From contig CAWIHA010000031.1 of assembly GCA_963835855.1 (NCBI GenBank), positions 1 to 64,000 of the forward strand: a stretch of DNA of 64,000 nt, written 5' to 3'. Shown in pieces: positions 35,543-43,573 of the stretch. A program made the translations under genes and the position numbers. The stretch comes from CAWIHA01 sp963835855. GTDB taxonomy: Bacteria > Acidobacteriota > Terriglobia > Bryobacterales > Bryobacteraceae. The notes under the pieces were generated by a model. That model had not been told where the DNA came from. It saw nothing but the letters and a program-made list of their open reading frames with translations, and ran no database searches. Each line of letters starts with the position of its first letter. Within the stretch, counting starts at the first letter, position 1.

Positions 35543-37870
35543 CTACGTCCTCATGCGGCCGAGCAGGTACATCGCCGCAAGTGAGAACAGCGCGTCGGGC
35601 GACCAGGCGGCCAGCGCGGCCGGGAGCTGGTTAACGTTGCCGAACTGCTCGAATAATTGTCCGATGGCCCAGTAGGCCACCGCGATGCCGAGGCTCACGC
35701 CGACGCCCGCCATCGCGCCTTTGCTGCCCGTGAGGAACGCGAACGGCACCGACAGAAGCGCCATGATGAAAGCAAACAGTGGAACCGCAAACTTCTTCTG
35801 CAGCTCGACGCGCAGATGGACTGTGTCGAAACCGCTCTGGCGCAACTCGCGGATGTAGTCCGCAAGCTGCTCGGAATTCATCTGCTTATCCTGGATCACT
35901 TCTTTGAGGAAGTAGCCGGGCGGCTCATCGAGTTCCGGGAACGTCGTGGCCTGGAACTTCCGGTACCGCTCCTCGGGAGGACCTTCCAGGTCGCGGCTCC
36001 AACCGTTCTCGAAGATCCACGTGCGGAGCGACGGCGCCCAGCGCGCCCGCTCGGCCGTGATGTGTTTCCTGAGACGAAACGCTTTGAGGTCGAGCTCGTA
36101 GACGCTCACGCCTACCATCACGGCTTGGTTAGGGTCGAAATACTTGTAGTAATAAATGCGCGGTCCCTGGCCGGTGATCCATTTGCGATCGGGGCGAAGA
36201 TAGGTCTGGGGAGCGCGGCCCTTGATCTCATCGCGCAGCGCTTCCTGCCGCCGGTTGGCCTCGGGGAGGATGCGGTAGTAATCGAAGGCGAACAGCCCCG
36301 TGCTGAAAACGAAACTGGCCAGCAGAACGGGCAAAGCCAGGCGGTAGAGGCTCACTCCGCTCGCTTTGAACGCCGTCACTTCATTGTGCTTCGACATGAC
36401 GCCGAAGGTCACCAGCACGGCGACGAGCACGCTGATCGGCGCCGAATCGTAGATCAACTTCGGCGTGAGGAAAAACAGGTAGGTCAGCACGCGCTCCAGC
36501 GGGATCTTGTTCTTGATGATATCGCCCAGCAACTCGAAAAACGTGTAAACGTGGGTCATCATCACGAAGCTGGCAAGCAGCAGGACGAAGTAGAAGAGAA
36601 ACGTCGAAAGGATATAGGTATCGACGATCTGAGGCAGCAGCGGCAGCCGTCCGAGCAGGCCGCCGTTCCGCACGGCGCCCGCAGCCGGAGCGAGCCGGCC
36701 GCGCCAGCCCGCGGACAAGCCCTGCCAGCGCATTTTCACCATCGCGACGATGTCCCGCTCACCTGGCCGTTCGAGCCCCAGCAGGAGCCCCAGCCCCGCC
36801 ACCGCGAACACCACATTGGGCGCCCAGACCGCCGGCGCAACCGGCACCGTGCCTTGGCGGGCAAGGCTGATCAGGCTGATTAGACCCATGTAATAGAGGA
36901 ATGCCAGAAACACCGTCATGACAAATGCGGCGGACTTGCCCGACTTCCGCGAGGAAAGGCCGAGCGGGATTCCAACCAGCGCGAGCAGGATGCAGGCAAA
37001 CGGCAGCGCCAAGCGTTGATGCAATTCGATGGCGGCATCGCGCGATTGGCGGGCCTCGCGCCAGACCGGCCCCGTATCCATTTCGCTGTAGGGGCGCGCC
37101 CGCACTTCGTTCGGCCGCGCCGCCTGGAGCACTTGGTCGCCCTGAGGAAAGCTCGTGCTGAAGTACTGGTCGGGATCCTTGCCGGCGTCGTGTGTGCCGC
37201 CGTCCAGCATGTGAAGCTGGACGCGGTTGTTCTTTACGTCGGGCGCCGCGATGGCCTCGCGCGCCAGCGTGATGCGCGGCCCCTCGCCAGCCTGGTCGCT
37301 CGATCCCCCGGCCCGCTCCTGCGGCGGCCTCAGATCAGCCAGGAACACGTCGCGCCAGCGCTCGACCGGCCCGGGGATGACATCGCCGATATAGAGGATC
37401 GCGTTCGGGAATTGCTCCTGGAAAACCCGCGGCTGGATTTCCGCGGTGAGTTCCTCGGCGCTGAGCCGGTTCAGGACAAGGTAGGTTTGCCGGATCGACC
37501 AGGGCGTGAGCCAGAGCGAGCACGCGGCCGTAGCCGCCATCGCCAGAAATGCGAAGGCCATTACTGGCCAGATGACTTTCCGGCTGGGCACGCCGGCGGC
37601 GCGCATCCCGATGATCTCTCCGTCGCTTGACATCCGGCTCAAGCCGATGAGTATGCCGACGAGTGCGCCCACGGGCAGGGTGAATGTGAGCGTGAACGGG
37701 AGGATGAGCGCGAACAGATACGCGACGGTCCCCGCGGTTGCCGAGCTGCGCACCAGCAGCTCGAACGTCTTGCCGGCGCGCTGCAAAAACAGCACGAAAG
37801 TGAAAAGCACCGTGCCGAGAAAGGCGCTTGAAGCAATTTCGCGGAAGATGGCCCGGCTGAGAATCCTCAT
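35543..37870 (-). CDS. lptFG: LptF-LptG fusion permease (LPS export)
   Basis: This 775-residue membrane protein contains two consecutive YjgP/YjgQ modules, each with six membrane helices flanking a periplasmic beta-jellyroll. The first module (residues 1-~355) has PVGALVGILIGLSRMSSDGEIIGMRAAG, and the second (~420-775) has a similar GVMSKHNEVTAFKASG motif. LptF and LptG are normally separate subunits that, with the LptB ATPase, extract lipopolysaccharide. Here both are joined in one chain, with a ~60-residue cytoplasmic linker. LptB and LptC genes are not in the window. Confidence 0.9.
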   Translation of the reverse strand: MRILSRAIFREIASSAFLGTVLFTFVLFLQRAGKTFELLVRSSATAGTVAYLFALILPFTLTFTLPVGALVGILIGLSRMSSDGEIIGMRAAGVPSRKVIWPVMAFAFLAMAATAACSLWLTPWSIRQTYLVLNRLSAEELTAEIQPRVFQEQFPNAILYIGDVIPGPVERWRDVFLADLRPPQERAGGSSDQAGEGPRITLAREAIAAPDVKNNRVQLHMLDGGTHDAGKDPDQYFSTSFPQGDQVLQAARPNEVRARPYSEMDTGPVWREARQSRDAAIELHQRLALPFACILLALVGIPLGLSSRKSGKSAAFVMTVFLAFLYYMGLISLISLARQGTVPVAPAVWAPNVVFAVAGLGLLLGLERPGERDIVAMVKMRWQGLSAGWRGRLAPAAGAVRNGGLLGRLPLLPQIVDTYILSTFLFYFVLLLASFVMMTHVYTFFELLGDIIKNKIPLERVLTYLFFLTPKLIYDSAPISVLVAVLVTFGVMSKHNEVTAFKASGVSLYRLALPVLLASFVFSTGLFAFDYYRILPEANRRQEALRDEIKGRAPQTYLRPDRKWITGQGPRIYYYKYFDPNQAVMVGVSVYELDLKAFRLRKHITAERARWAPSLRTWIFENGWSRDLEGPPEERYRKFQATTFPELDEPPGYFLKEVIQDKQMNSEQLADYIRELRQSGFDTVHLRVELQKKFAVPLFAFIMALLSVPFAFLTGSKGAMAGVGVSLGIAVAYWAIGQLFEQFGNVNQLPAALAAWSPDALFSLAAMYLLGRMRT

Positions 37871-39658
37871 TTAGGGTAAAGCAGGAGGCGTAACGCCACC
37901 CCCGCTTCCTTGAGACGCAACGAGCGGCGGCGCGGGCACAATGGGCGGCTTGGGTAGCTCTTCCTGTGGCCGCTCGAGCTCGAGATCGTCGATCAGCACC
38001 GAGGGCGCGATCACCGAGACCTCCGTAACATAGTTGGCGGCATCCATCAGCGCGAACGGCAACGTGTTGTCGAGGAAATCGAAAACGTACGACTCGTCGG
38101 AAGCGGCCACGATGTCCTTGAGGGAGCGGGCCGTCAGGCCGCGGAATCGAAGCCCGCGCACCAGCTCCCCGCGCCCGTCCGTATAGACGCGGTAGGTCAA
38201 CAGAGGCACGCTCACCGGGCGCGCGGCGCCGCCCGACTGCATCATCCCAGTCAGCAGCCGCCACGCCTCCGCGACAGACGCCGAGGACGGAAAGTCTATT
38301 TTCTTCACGAGAATGCCGTACGGCTTGCCGCGCTCGCGGCACATGTCGATCAACTGCCTTTTCAGCTCCGCATCGGGTGCGGTCTGGGATGCCCGCACGA
38401 ACAGGTTCCCAGCGCCAGCGGCTTTGGCGCCGAAGGAACCCGGAAGCCGTGCGTGCCCGTTCGAGGCGGTGAACGCTAGAACGGGCTGGCGGGTAAGCAG
38501 AAAATTCTTCAGCACGCCCTTTTCGACCAGAGTGAGCGGCTGGGGCGCGATGCCTTCGAGGTCCACTGTGTAATGGCCGAAGAGCCGGTGGCCGCGCCAT
38601 TCGGCCTGGGCCGGGTCGTCAACTACATCCATCCATTCGGGCAGTATCCTCGCGCCCAGGCGCCCCTCCAGCTCGCTCGATAAGAAAGGCAACGGCTGTC
38701 CTGGCGGCACCACGGGCCTGCGCGCCACCGCGAGGTTCTTTCCCAGAACTTCCGCGAACAACTGGGCGGACGCCATGCCTTCAAACAGGACGGGCCCGGA
38801 ATACGCCTCGCCAACCGGCGCCCCGGCCAGCGCCGTCAGGTTATCCGCTACCTGCCGCACGCCGCGCTCGAGCTCAGCTTCGGGCGGCACGTGTTCCGGG
38901 TCCGGCGAGTGGAACACAAAAGCGTCGCGCAATTCCATGCCATCCGGCGCCTGCGTGCCAGCGCGCACCCGGACAGAGAGCGCCCGCTCCGGCACACGGA
39001 TGCGCGCGCCTTCGGAAGTGACCAAGTATTGAATGCTCTGGACGCATGCAAAGTCCACCGTCGAATGCTCGACCAGCGGGTAATTCAGGAACACCGCAGA
39101 GAGCCGGCGGATGCGCGCGACCCAGGCGCTTTCGTCCACGGCGGCCAGGTGCACCGGCACGAGCAATTGCTTCGGCTCGGCGCGGTCGAAATCGGGCAAA
39201 TCATCGCTCCGCGTAACGTTTCTCAACGCGGAGCGCTTCCGTGAGTACGCTTCGAGCGCGGCCTTGTAAGCCGCGTCGGTGGCGAGCCAGAGGTGGTGCC
39301 GAAGAACGGCATACGAGTTATCGAGCGGGAAGTGTTCCACACCGTAGCTGGCGCCGGAATTGAAATCGGAGCCGATGAAATTCGTGTTGTCGAACTTGTA
39401 GTCGCCGACGCGCACCCGAATGCGCGGTAGCCGAAAGCGCGCGTGGCGGGAGCTGATCACGGCGCCGAGCGTGGCCGAGCTCGCGATGCTGTCTCCATCT
39501 TCGATTGCGTACTCGATGTAATACGGCTGCTCGAGGCTTACGATGCTCAACGCGCGCGAGCGCTCAAGCTCATCCTGCATGGCCCGCAGGACTACATCAT
39601 CCTGCGCCAGCGCCGGGGCGGCCAGCAGCAACAGCAGGACCAGCCTTCGCCGTCTCAT
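37871..39658 (-). CDS. Exported TldD/TldE-like protein lacking the zinc motif
   Basis: This is a 595-residue exported protein with a signal peptide (RRRRLVLLLLLAAPALA). It has the TldD/PmbA domain organisation, and the segment corresponding to the zinc site reads LFAEVLGKNL, lacking HExxxH. The C-terminal block (TYRVYTDGRGELVRGLRFRG) matches TldD proteins. In the cytosolic TldD/TldE pair, TldE also lacks the metal motif and TldD provides catalysis, so this protein is likely the TldE-like partner of the gene upstream. The ATG at 39658 overlaps the upstream stop (ATGA) and has GGAGGGAG ahead of it. Confidence 0.8.
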   Translation of the reverse strand: MRRRRLVLLLLLAAPALAQDDVVLRAMQDELERSRALSIVSLEQPYYIEYAIEDGDSIASSATLGAVISSRHARFRLPRIRVRVGDYKFDNTNFIGSDFNSGASYGVEHFPLDNSYAVLRHHLWLATDAAYKAALEAYSRKRSALRNVTRSDDLPDFDRAEPKQLLVPVHLAAVDESAWVARIRRLSAVFLNYPLVEHSTVDFACVQSIQYLVTSEGARIRVPERALSVRVRAGTQAPDGMELRDAFVFHSPDPEHVPPEAELERGVRQVADNLTALAGAPVGEAYSGPVLFEGMASAQLFAEVLGKNLAVARRPVVPPGQPLPFLSSELEGRLGARILPEWMDVVDDPAQAEWRGHRLFGHYTVDLEGIAPQPLTLVEKGVLKNFLLTRQPVLAFTASNGHARLPGSFGAKAAGAGNLFVRASQTAPDAELKRQLIDMCRERGKPYGILVKKIDFPSSASVAEAWRLLTGMMQSGGAARPVSVPLLTYRVYTDGRGELVRGLRFRGLTARSLKDIVAASDESYVFDFLDNTLPFALMDAANYVTEVSVIAPSVLIDDLELERPQEELPKPPIVPAPPLVASQGSGGGVTPPALP

Positions 39659-41418
39659 CGCGCTCCCTCCTCCGGCGGCCACCCCAGCAACGGCGGGCGA
39701 TCCTGCGATTTCTCCTTCTTCTCAATCTCAATCTCTGAAACGAGGATGGCGGGCGATACCGCGGAAACCGGCACGCTCCCGGATTCGGCGCCGCAATGGC
39801 CGTTGAAGACTTCGGGTTTATCCGAGGTCGCCAGGATCTTGGCGAAGCTTGCCAGCGGAGTACCGACGATGTCGGCGCCGCGCACCAGTTCGTCGGAGCG
39901 GCCGTCGGCGTACACGCGATAGACAACGACCGGCATGACTTTGAACGCCTGCAGGCCTTCCCGCGCCGTGGTGGTGAACCCGCCCGTCACCTCGCGGAAG
40001 TAGAGGCCATAAGGCTTATTTTGCCGCCGGATCTCGGCCCGCAGCATCTCGCGCAGTTTCGCCTCGGAGACCTGCTCGGCGGACTCGACGAACAGATTGG
40101 ACTGCCGTGAGATCACCTCGAAACCCACTTGCCTGCGGCCATGGCCGTTCGAGTGCGCGAAGCCGCGGATCGGCGAGCGCGACATCAGAAATGTCTTCAG
40201 TATGCCCTTGTCCACCACCGTCACGGGCTGCGCCTGTACGCCTTCGTCGTCGTACGCGTACGCGCCGTTCAGGCTGACGCCGTTGAAACTACGCTGCGTC
40301 GGGTCGAAGATGACGGACAGGAACTCGGGCAGCACACGCGTGCCCACGCTCTTGGTGAACGTCTGCCCCTCGGCTTCATCCTTCTGCCGGTGCCCCTCGA
40401 TGCGGTGGCCAAAAATCTCATGGAACAGCACAGCGGCAGCGCGGCCCGAGAGGATGGCCGGACCGCTAAATGGCTCGATCACCGGAGCGCGCAGCATTCC
40501 CTCGAGCTCATTTGAGATGCGATGGATCGCGGCTACGACAACCCCGTCCTTCGGCAAGCCGGCCACATCTTCAGCCTCGAAGCTTTCGCTGGTCCCCAAA
40601 TCCATGCCATCGTCCGCTTTGGTGTGGCCCGCAACGGTGATCGAGGCAAAACCGCGCCCGTGCTCGAGACGCGAGCCCTCCGTGTTGACAAAGTACTTGG
40701 TTTCGCGCTGCGCCACCAGCGTCACCTGCGAGGTGAAGATCGAGCGGTGCTTCGCAAACTCCAGTGATAGCTTCCTGACCCGCGCTGCGGACTGATCCAA
40801 TGGGAAAAACAGTCTGCCCGCCTGCTCGGAGTGCGCTTGGGGCTCCTCTTGCGAGAAGTCGTCGGAGTCGTCCTCTTCGGCAACGTTCATCTGCCGGTTG
40901 GCACGGATCTTGATGAGCCGCTCGGCTGCGAGCCGATAGACGCGGTCTGTCTGTAACCATAAACACCGCCGGATGGCAGCCGGGCTGTCTTCTATAGGCA
41001 GGGACACAGCCGAGGTGAAATGCGCGTATTCGCCAGGGATGCGGTGATAGTTGTCCAGCTTCGGACTGCCCACGCGGACGGTAATGTCCAGGAACCGGCC
41101 GCGCTCGTTGCCGCTGCTCTTCAGCGCCCCGAGCGTGGCAGAGACGGCTGCGGTCTCCTGGTCCGTGACCTCATACGCGATGTAATAGGGCGCCGGTTCG
41201 GCCTTCTGTTTCAGCGTCTGGAAGTTGCGTTCGAGCTCATCCCCGAGAATCTGCACCAGGGAGGGGCTTTGCGCGAATGCGATGGAGACACTGCCGGCGA
41301 TGAGAGTAGCTCTGAGCGCGGACTGCTCCAGCCTGTGGCCTCCGGCCCATAGGTACAGTCGCTGGGACCACGGAACGGTCACAGGCCGTTTCCTGGGGAA
41401 CGGTGCAGGCACGCTCAA
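39655..41418 (-). CDS. Exported TldD-like zinc metalloprotease
   Basis: This is a 587-residue TldD/PmbA-family protease. It carries the zinc-binding motif at residues 333-343 (HEIFGHRIEGH), followed by the typical SGRAAAVLF and RGADIVGTPLASFAKI segments. Unlike the cytosolic TldD of E. coli, it appears to have a signal sequence (ALRATLIAGSVSIAFAQ) and so would act in the periplasm. Known TldD/TldE pairs degrade unfolded peptides and mature microcins; this exported pair probably processes an unknown periplasmic peptide. It forms a two-gene operon with the degenerate homologue downstream. Confidence 0.82.
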   Translation of the reverse strand: MSVPAPFPRKRPVTVPWSQRLYLWAGGHRLEQSALRATLIAGSVSIAFAQSPSLVQILGDELERNFQTLKQKAEPAPYYIAYEVTDQETAAVSATLGALKSSGNERGRFLDITVRVGSPKLDNYHRIPGEYAHFTSAVSLPIEDSPAAIRRCLWLQTDRVYRLAAERLIKIRANRQMNVAEEDDSDDFSQEEPQAHSEQAGRLFFPLDQSAARVRKLSLEFAKHRSIFTSQVTLVAQRETKYFVNTEGSRLEHGRGFASITVAGHTKADDGMDLGTSESFEAEDVAGLPKDGVVVAAIHRISNELEGMLRAPVIEPFSGPAILSGRAAAVLFHEIFGHRIEGHRQKDEAEGQTFTKSVGTRVLPEFLSVIFDPTQRSFNGVSLNGAYAYDDEGVQAQPVTVVDKGILKTFLMSRSPIRGFAHSNGHGRRQVGFEVISRQSNLFVESAEQVSEAKLREMLRAEIRRQNKPYGLYFREVTGGFTTTAREGLQAFKVMPVVVYRVYADGRSDELVRGADIVGTPLASFAKILATSDKPEVFNGHCGAESGSVPVSAVSPAILVSEIEIEKKEKSQDRPPLLGWPPEEGAR

Positions 41419-41490
41419 CAGAATACCAGAACGGCGAATCCTGCCAAGATTCAGGGAGCGGGCCGCGCATCTCAGCAGCGCACCGCAGGC

Positions 41491-42132
41491 CTACAGCGGC
41501 ACCGTGGGAGCGGTTCTGGTTTCCGGCGCCCCCAGGCCGGTTAGCGCCAGCCCATACCGGCCCTGTACACCTGTCTTCTCGAAGATGTGTTTGAGGTGAA
41601 CCTTCACCGTTCCCGGGCGGATGCCGAGTTCCGCTCCGATTTCGCGGTTTTTCAAGCCTTGCCCGGCAAGTTCCAGGACCTGCCGCTCGCGTGCGGTCAG
41701 CGCGCCTCTAGAGTTCCGTCGGGGGGTCACCGCGTCAGGGAACACGTTTTGCTCCATCCAGGTGGCGCCAGTCGCAACCGAGCGAAGGCAAATGAGCAGC
41801 GATTCCAGATCGGCAGACTTCCGGATGATGCCCTTGGCGCCAGCCTGAATGAACCGGAGTGTCTCCGCTTCCGTCATGGAGACACCCCAAACCACCGGTG
41901 CAGTGAGATACGCCTGGCTCTTCAGTTGTTCCAGGCACTCCAGCACCGCCTGCGCACCAAACGCCTTGTCAAGGATCAGCACGGCAGGTTGTGAGCGGAG
42001 CGCAATCTCCCTGGCGGCCGGCAGGGATGTAACGCCGCGGCTGAACTGCAGATCTGAGCAAGAGGCCAGCAACGCGCGAATGCCCTCGGCCGTCACTGGT
42101 TGCGTGTCGCAAAGCGCTACCGTTTTCCTCAT
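41491..42132 (-). CDS. LuxR/NarL-type response regulator
   Basis: This is a 213-residue regulator. It has a receiver-like domain (CDTQPVTAEGIR, LILDKAF as phospho-acceptor region, SADLESLL) and a C-terminal LuxR-type helix-turn-helix (LTARERQVLELAGQGLKNREIGAELGIRPGTVKVHLKHIFEK). The start at 42132 (MRKTVALCDTQP) fits the receiver edge; a longer frame reaches 42237. It is divergent from a CpaE-like gene, with ~160 bases between them. No kinase is adjacent. Confidence 0.88.
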   Translation of the reverse strand: MRKTVALCDTQPVTAEGIRALLASCSDLQFSRGVTSLPAAREIALRSQPAVLILDKAFGAQAVLECLEQLKSQAYLTAPVVWGVSMTEAETLRFIQAGAKGIIRKSADLESLLICLRSVATGATWMEQNVFPDAVTPRRNSRGALTARERQVLELAGQGLKNREIGAELGIRPGTVKVHLKHIFEKTGVQGRYGLALTGLGAPETRTAPTVPL

Positions 42133-42292
42133 TTTCCAAGCGCTCGCGCGGCTAGCAAGCTCGTCCTCACCGGCCCCGCTCAGTGCGGACATCTTGAGCG
42201 GGGCATTGTGCGCGCTACGGATCGTCGGACCCTCCAAAAACCTTTAGTCTGTGGCCGGTGCAGGTGCTCTCAAAATTCCTCATTCGTGGCCG

Positions 42293-43528
42293 ATGAGATT
42301 CTTGGATCAATTTGCAGCGCGTTCAATGCCCAACTTCTGCCCCAACGGGAGTCCACGAGCACTCTTGATCTCGCCGGATCCGCGGATCACCACGGAGCTG
42401 AAGGACTTGCTGGCGTCTGAATTACCGCTGGCACCCGTTGCAATCGTGGATTGTTACCCCGACCGGACGACGTTGGCTGAACTGGCAAGCTTGCCTGGAG
42501 ACCGCCTCTGGTTTCTCGACACCATTTCCGATCGGGAGGTCGCGTTCCGGCTGATGTCCGCGATCGCGGTTTGCGCGCCCGCCGTCGCGATCGTCGCGTT
42601 GCTCCGGAACGACGACCCGGACATGATCCTGCAGTGCCTGCGACAGGGTGCAAGCGAGTTTCTGATTTATCCCTTCACGGCCGACCAGCTTAAGCATGCC
42701 CTGGACAGGCTCACGAGGCTCCAAACGGCCGGTGCACCCCACCCGCCGGCGGCGGCAACCCGCGCCAGGGTCTACTGCGTGATCCCCGGGAAGGGCGCGT
42801 GCGGCGCGACGACGCTGGCCTCGAGCCTAGCCTACGCGATGAAACGACTGGATTCGCGCAAGGTGCTGCTGGCCGACCTGGACGGGCTCACCGGCACTGT
42901 GCCGTTTCTCCTCAAGCTCAAGTCAAACTACAGCTTCATCGACGCACTCGCGCATGCGAGCAGTCTCGACGCAGACCTCTGGAAAGTACTGGTCATCCCG
43001 TGCCACGGCATCGACGTCCTGCTCTCCCCTGAGAACCCGGTCGACAGCATTGGACAAAGCTACGATCCGGCGCCCATCCTGAGCTACTCGCGTGGGGCGT
43101 ACGAGACAGTCATTCTCGACACAGCCGGGGCGTATGGCGACTGGAATCTCGCGCTGGCAGGACTCAGCGATGAGCTGCTGATCGTCACGACCAACGAATT
43201 GCCGGCGCTGCACGCCACCGAGCGGGCGTTGCTGCACTTAGAAAACAACGGCACCAGCCGCTCCAAGGTGCGCCTTGTCGTGAACCGGTATTATCCGGAC
43301 CTCGGCTTGCGCAAGGAAGGCATCGAGGCTGCGTTACGCGCCAGTGTCTTCCATACCATCCCCAGCGATTACAAAGCGATTCAGAAGGCCTTGCTTGAGG
43401 GCAAGGCTTTCCCGCCGCGGAGCCGCTTCGGCAAGAGCGTGGCGGCACTGGCTCAGCAGCTCACCGCTCCGCACCCTCCAGCCGTGAACGGCTCGTTATG
43501 GTCGGGATTGCGGAAGCGCTTCGCTTGA
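42293..43528 (+). CDS. CpaE-like pilus-assembly ATPase (MinD/ParA fold)
   Basis: This is a 411-residue protein. Residues ~1-120 form a degenerate receiver domain (LLISPDPRITTELKDLL). Residues ~155-390 form a ParA/MinD ATPase with a deviant Walker A (IPGKGACGATTLASSLA) and a Walker B-like LLADLDG. The layout is that of CpaE of Flp/Tad pili, which positions secretion machinery. No Tad genes are in the window. The homologue at 62066-63271 shares the layout. Start choice is uncertain: ATG 42293 or 42326, or GTG 42251. Confidence 0.8.
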   Translation: MRFLDQFAARSMPNFCPNGSPRALLISPDPRITTELKDLLASELPLAPVAIVDCYPDRTTLAELASLPGDRLWFLDTISDREVAFRLMSAIAVCAPAVAIVALLRNDDPDMILQCLRQGASEFLIYPFTADQLKHALDRLTRLQTAGAPHPPAAATRARVYCVIPGKGACGATTLASSLAYAMKRLDSRKVLLADLDGLTGTVPFLLKLKSNYSFIDALAHASSLDADLWKVLVIPCHGIDVLLSPENPVDSIGQSYDPAPILSYSRGAYETVILDTAGAYGDWNLALAGLSDELLIVTTNELPALHATERALLHLENNGTSRSKVRLVVNRYYPDLGLRKEGIEAALRASVFHTIPSDYKAIQKALLEGKAFPPRSRFGKSVAALAQQLTAPHPPAVNGSLWSGLRKRFA

Positions 43529-43539
43529 ACCTCTCGCAC

Positions 43540-43567
43540 TTGCCCGTAGTCGATGGAATGCTACAAT
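43540..43567 (+). promoter_or_regulatory. Candidate promoter of the phosphatase-channel-nnr-tsaE operon
   Basis: TTGCCC (43540-43545) and TACAAT (43562-43567) are spaced by 16 bases. The -10 ends six bases before the GTG at 43574, so transcription would begin at or very near that codon, and there is no ribosome site. This supports the GTG at 43574 over the ATG at 43553, which lies inside the promoter. Confidence 0.45.
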
Positions 43568-43573
43568 TGCGCC

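Noticed and set aside
35657..36883. A 408-codon open frame on the plus strand inside lptFG
   Set aside because: It lies antisense to the well-supported LptFG fusion, its composition is Arg/His/Glu-rich as expected for shadow frames in GC-rich DNA, and it has no recognisable domain.
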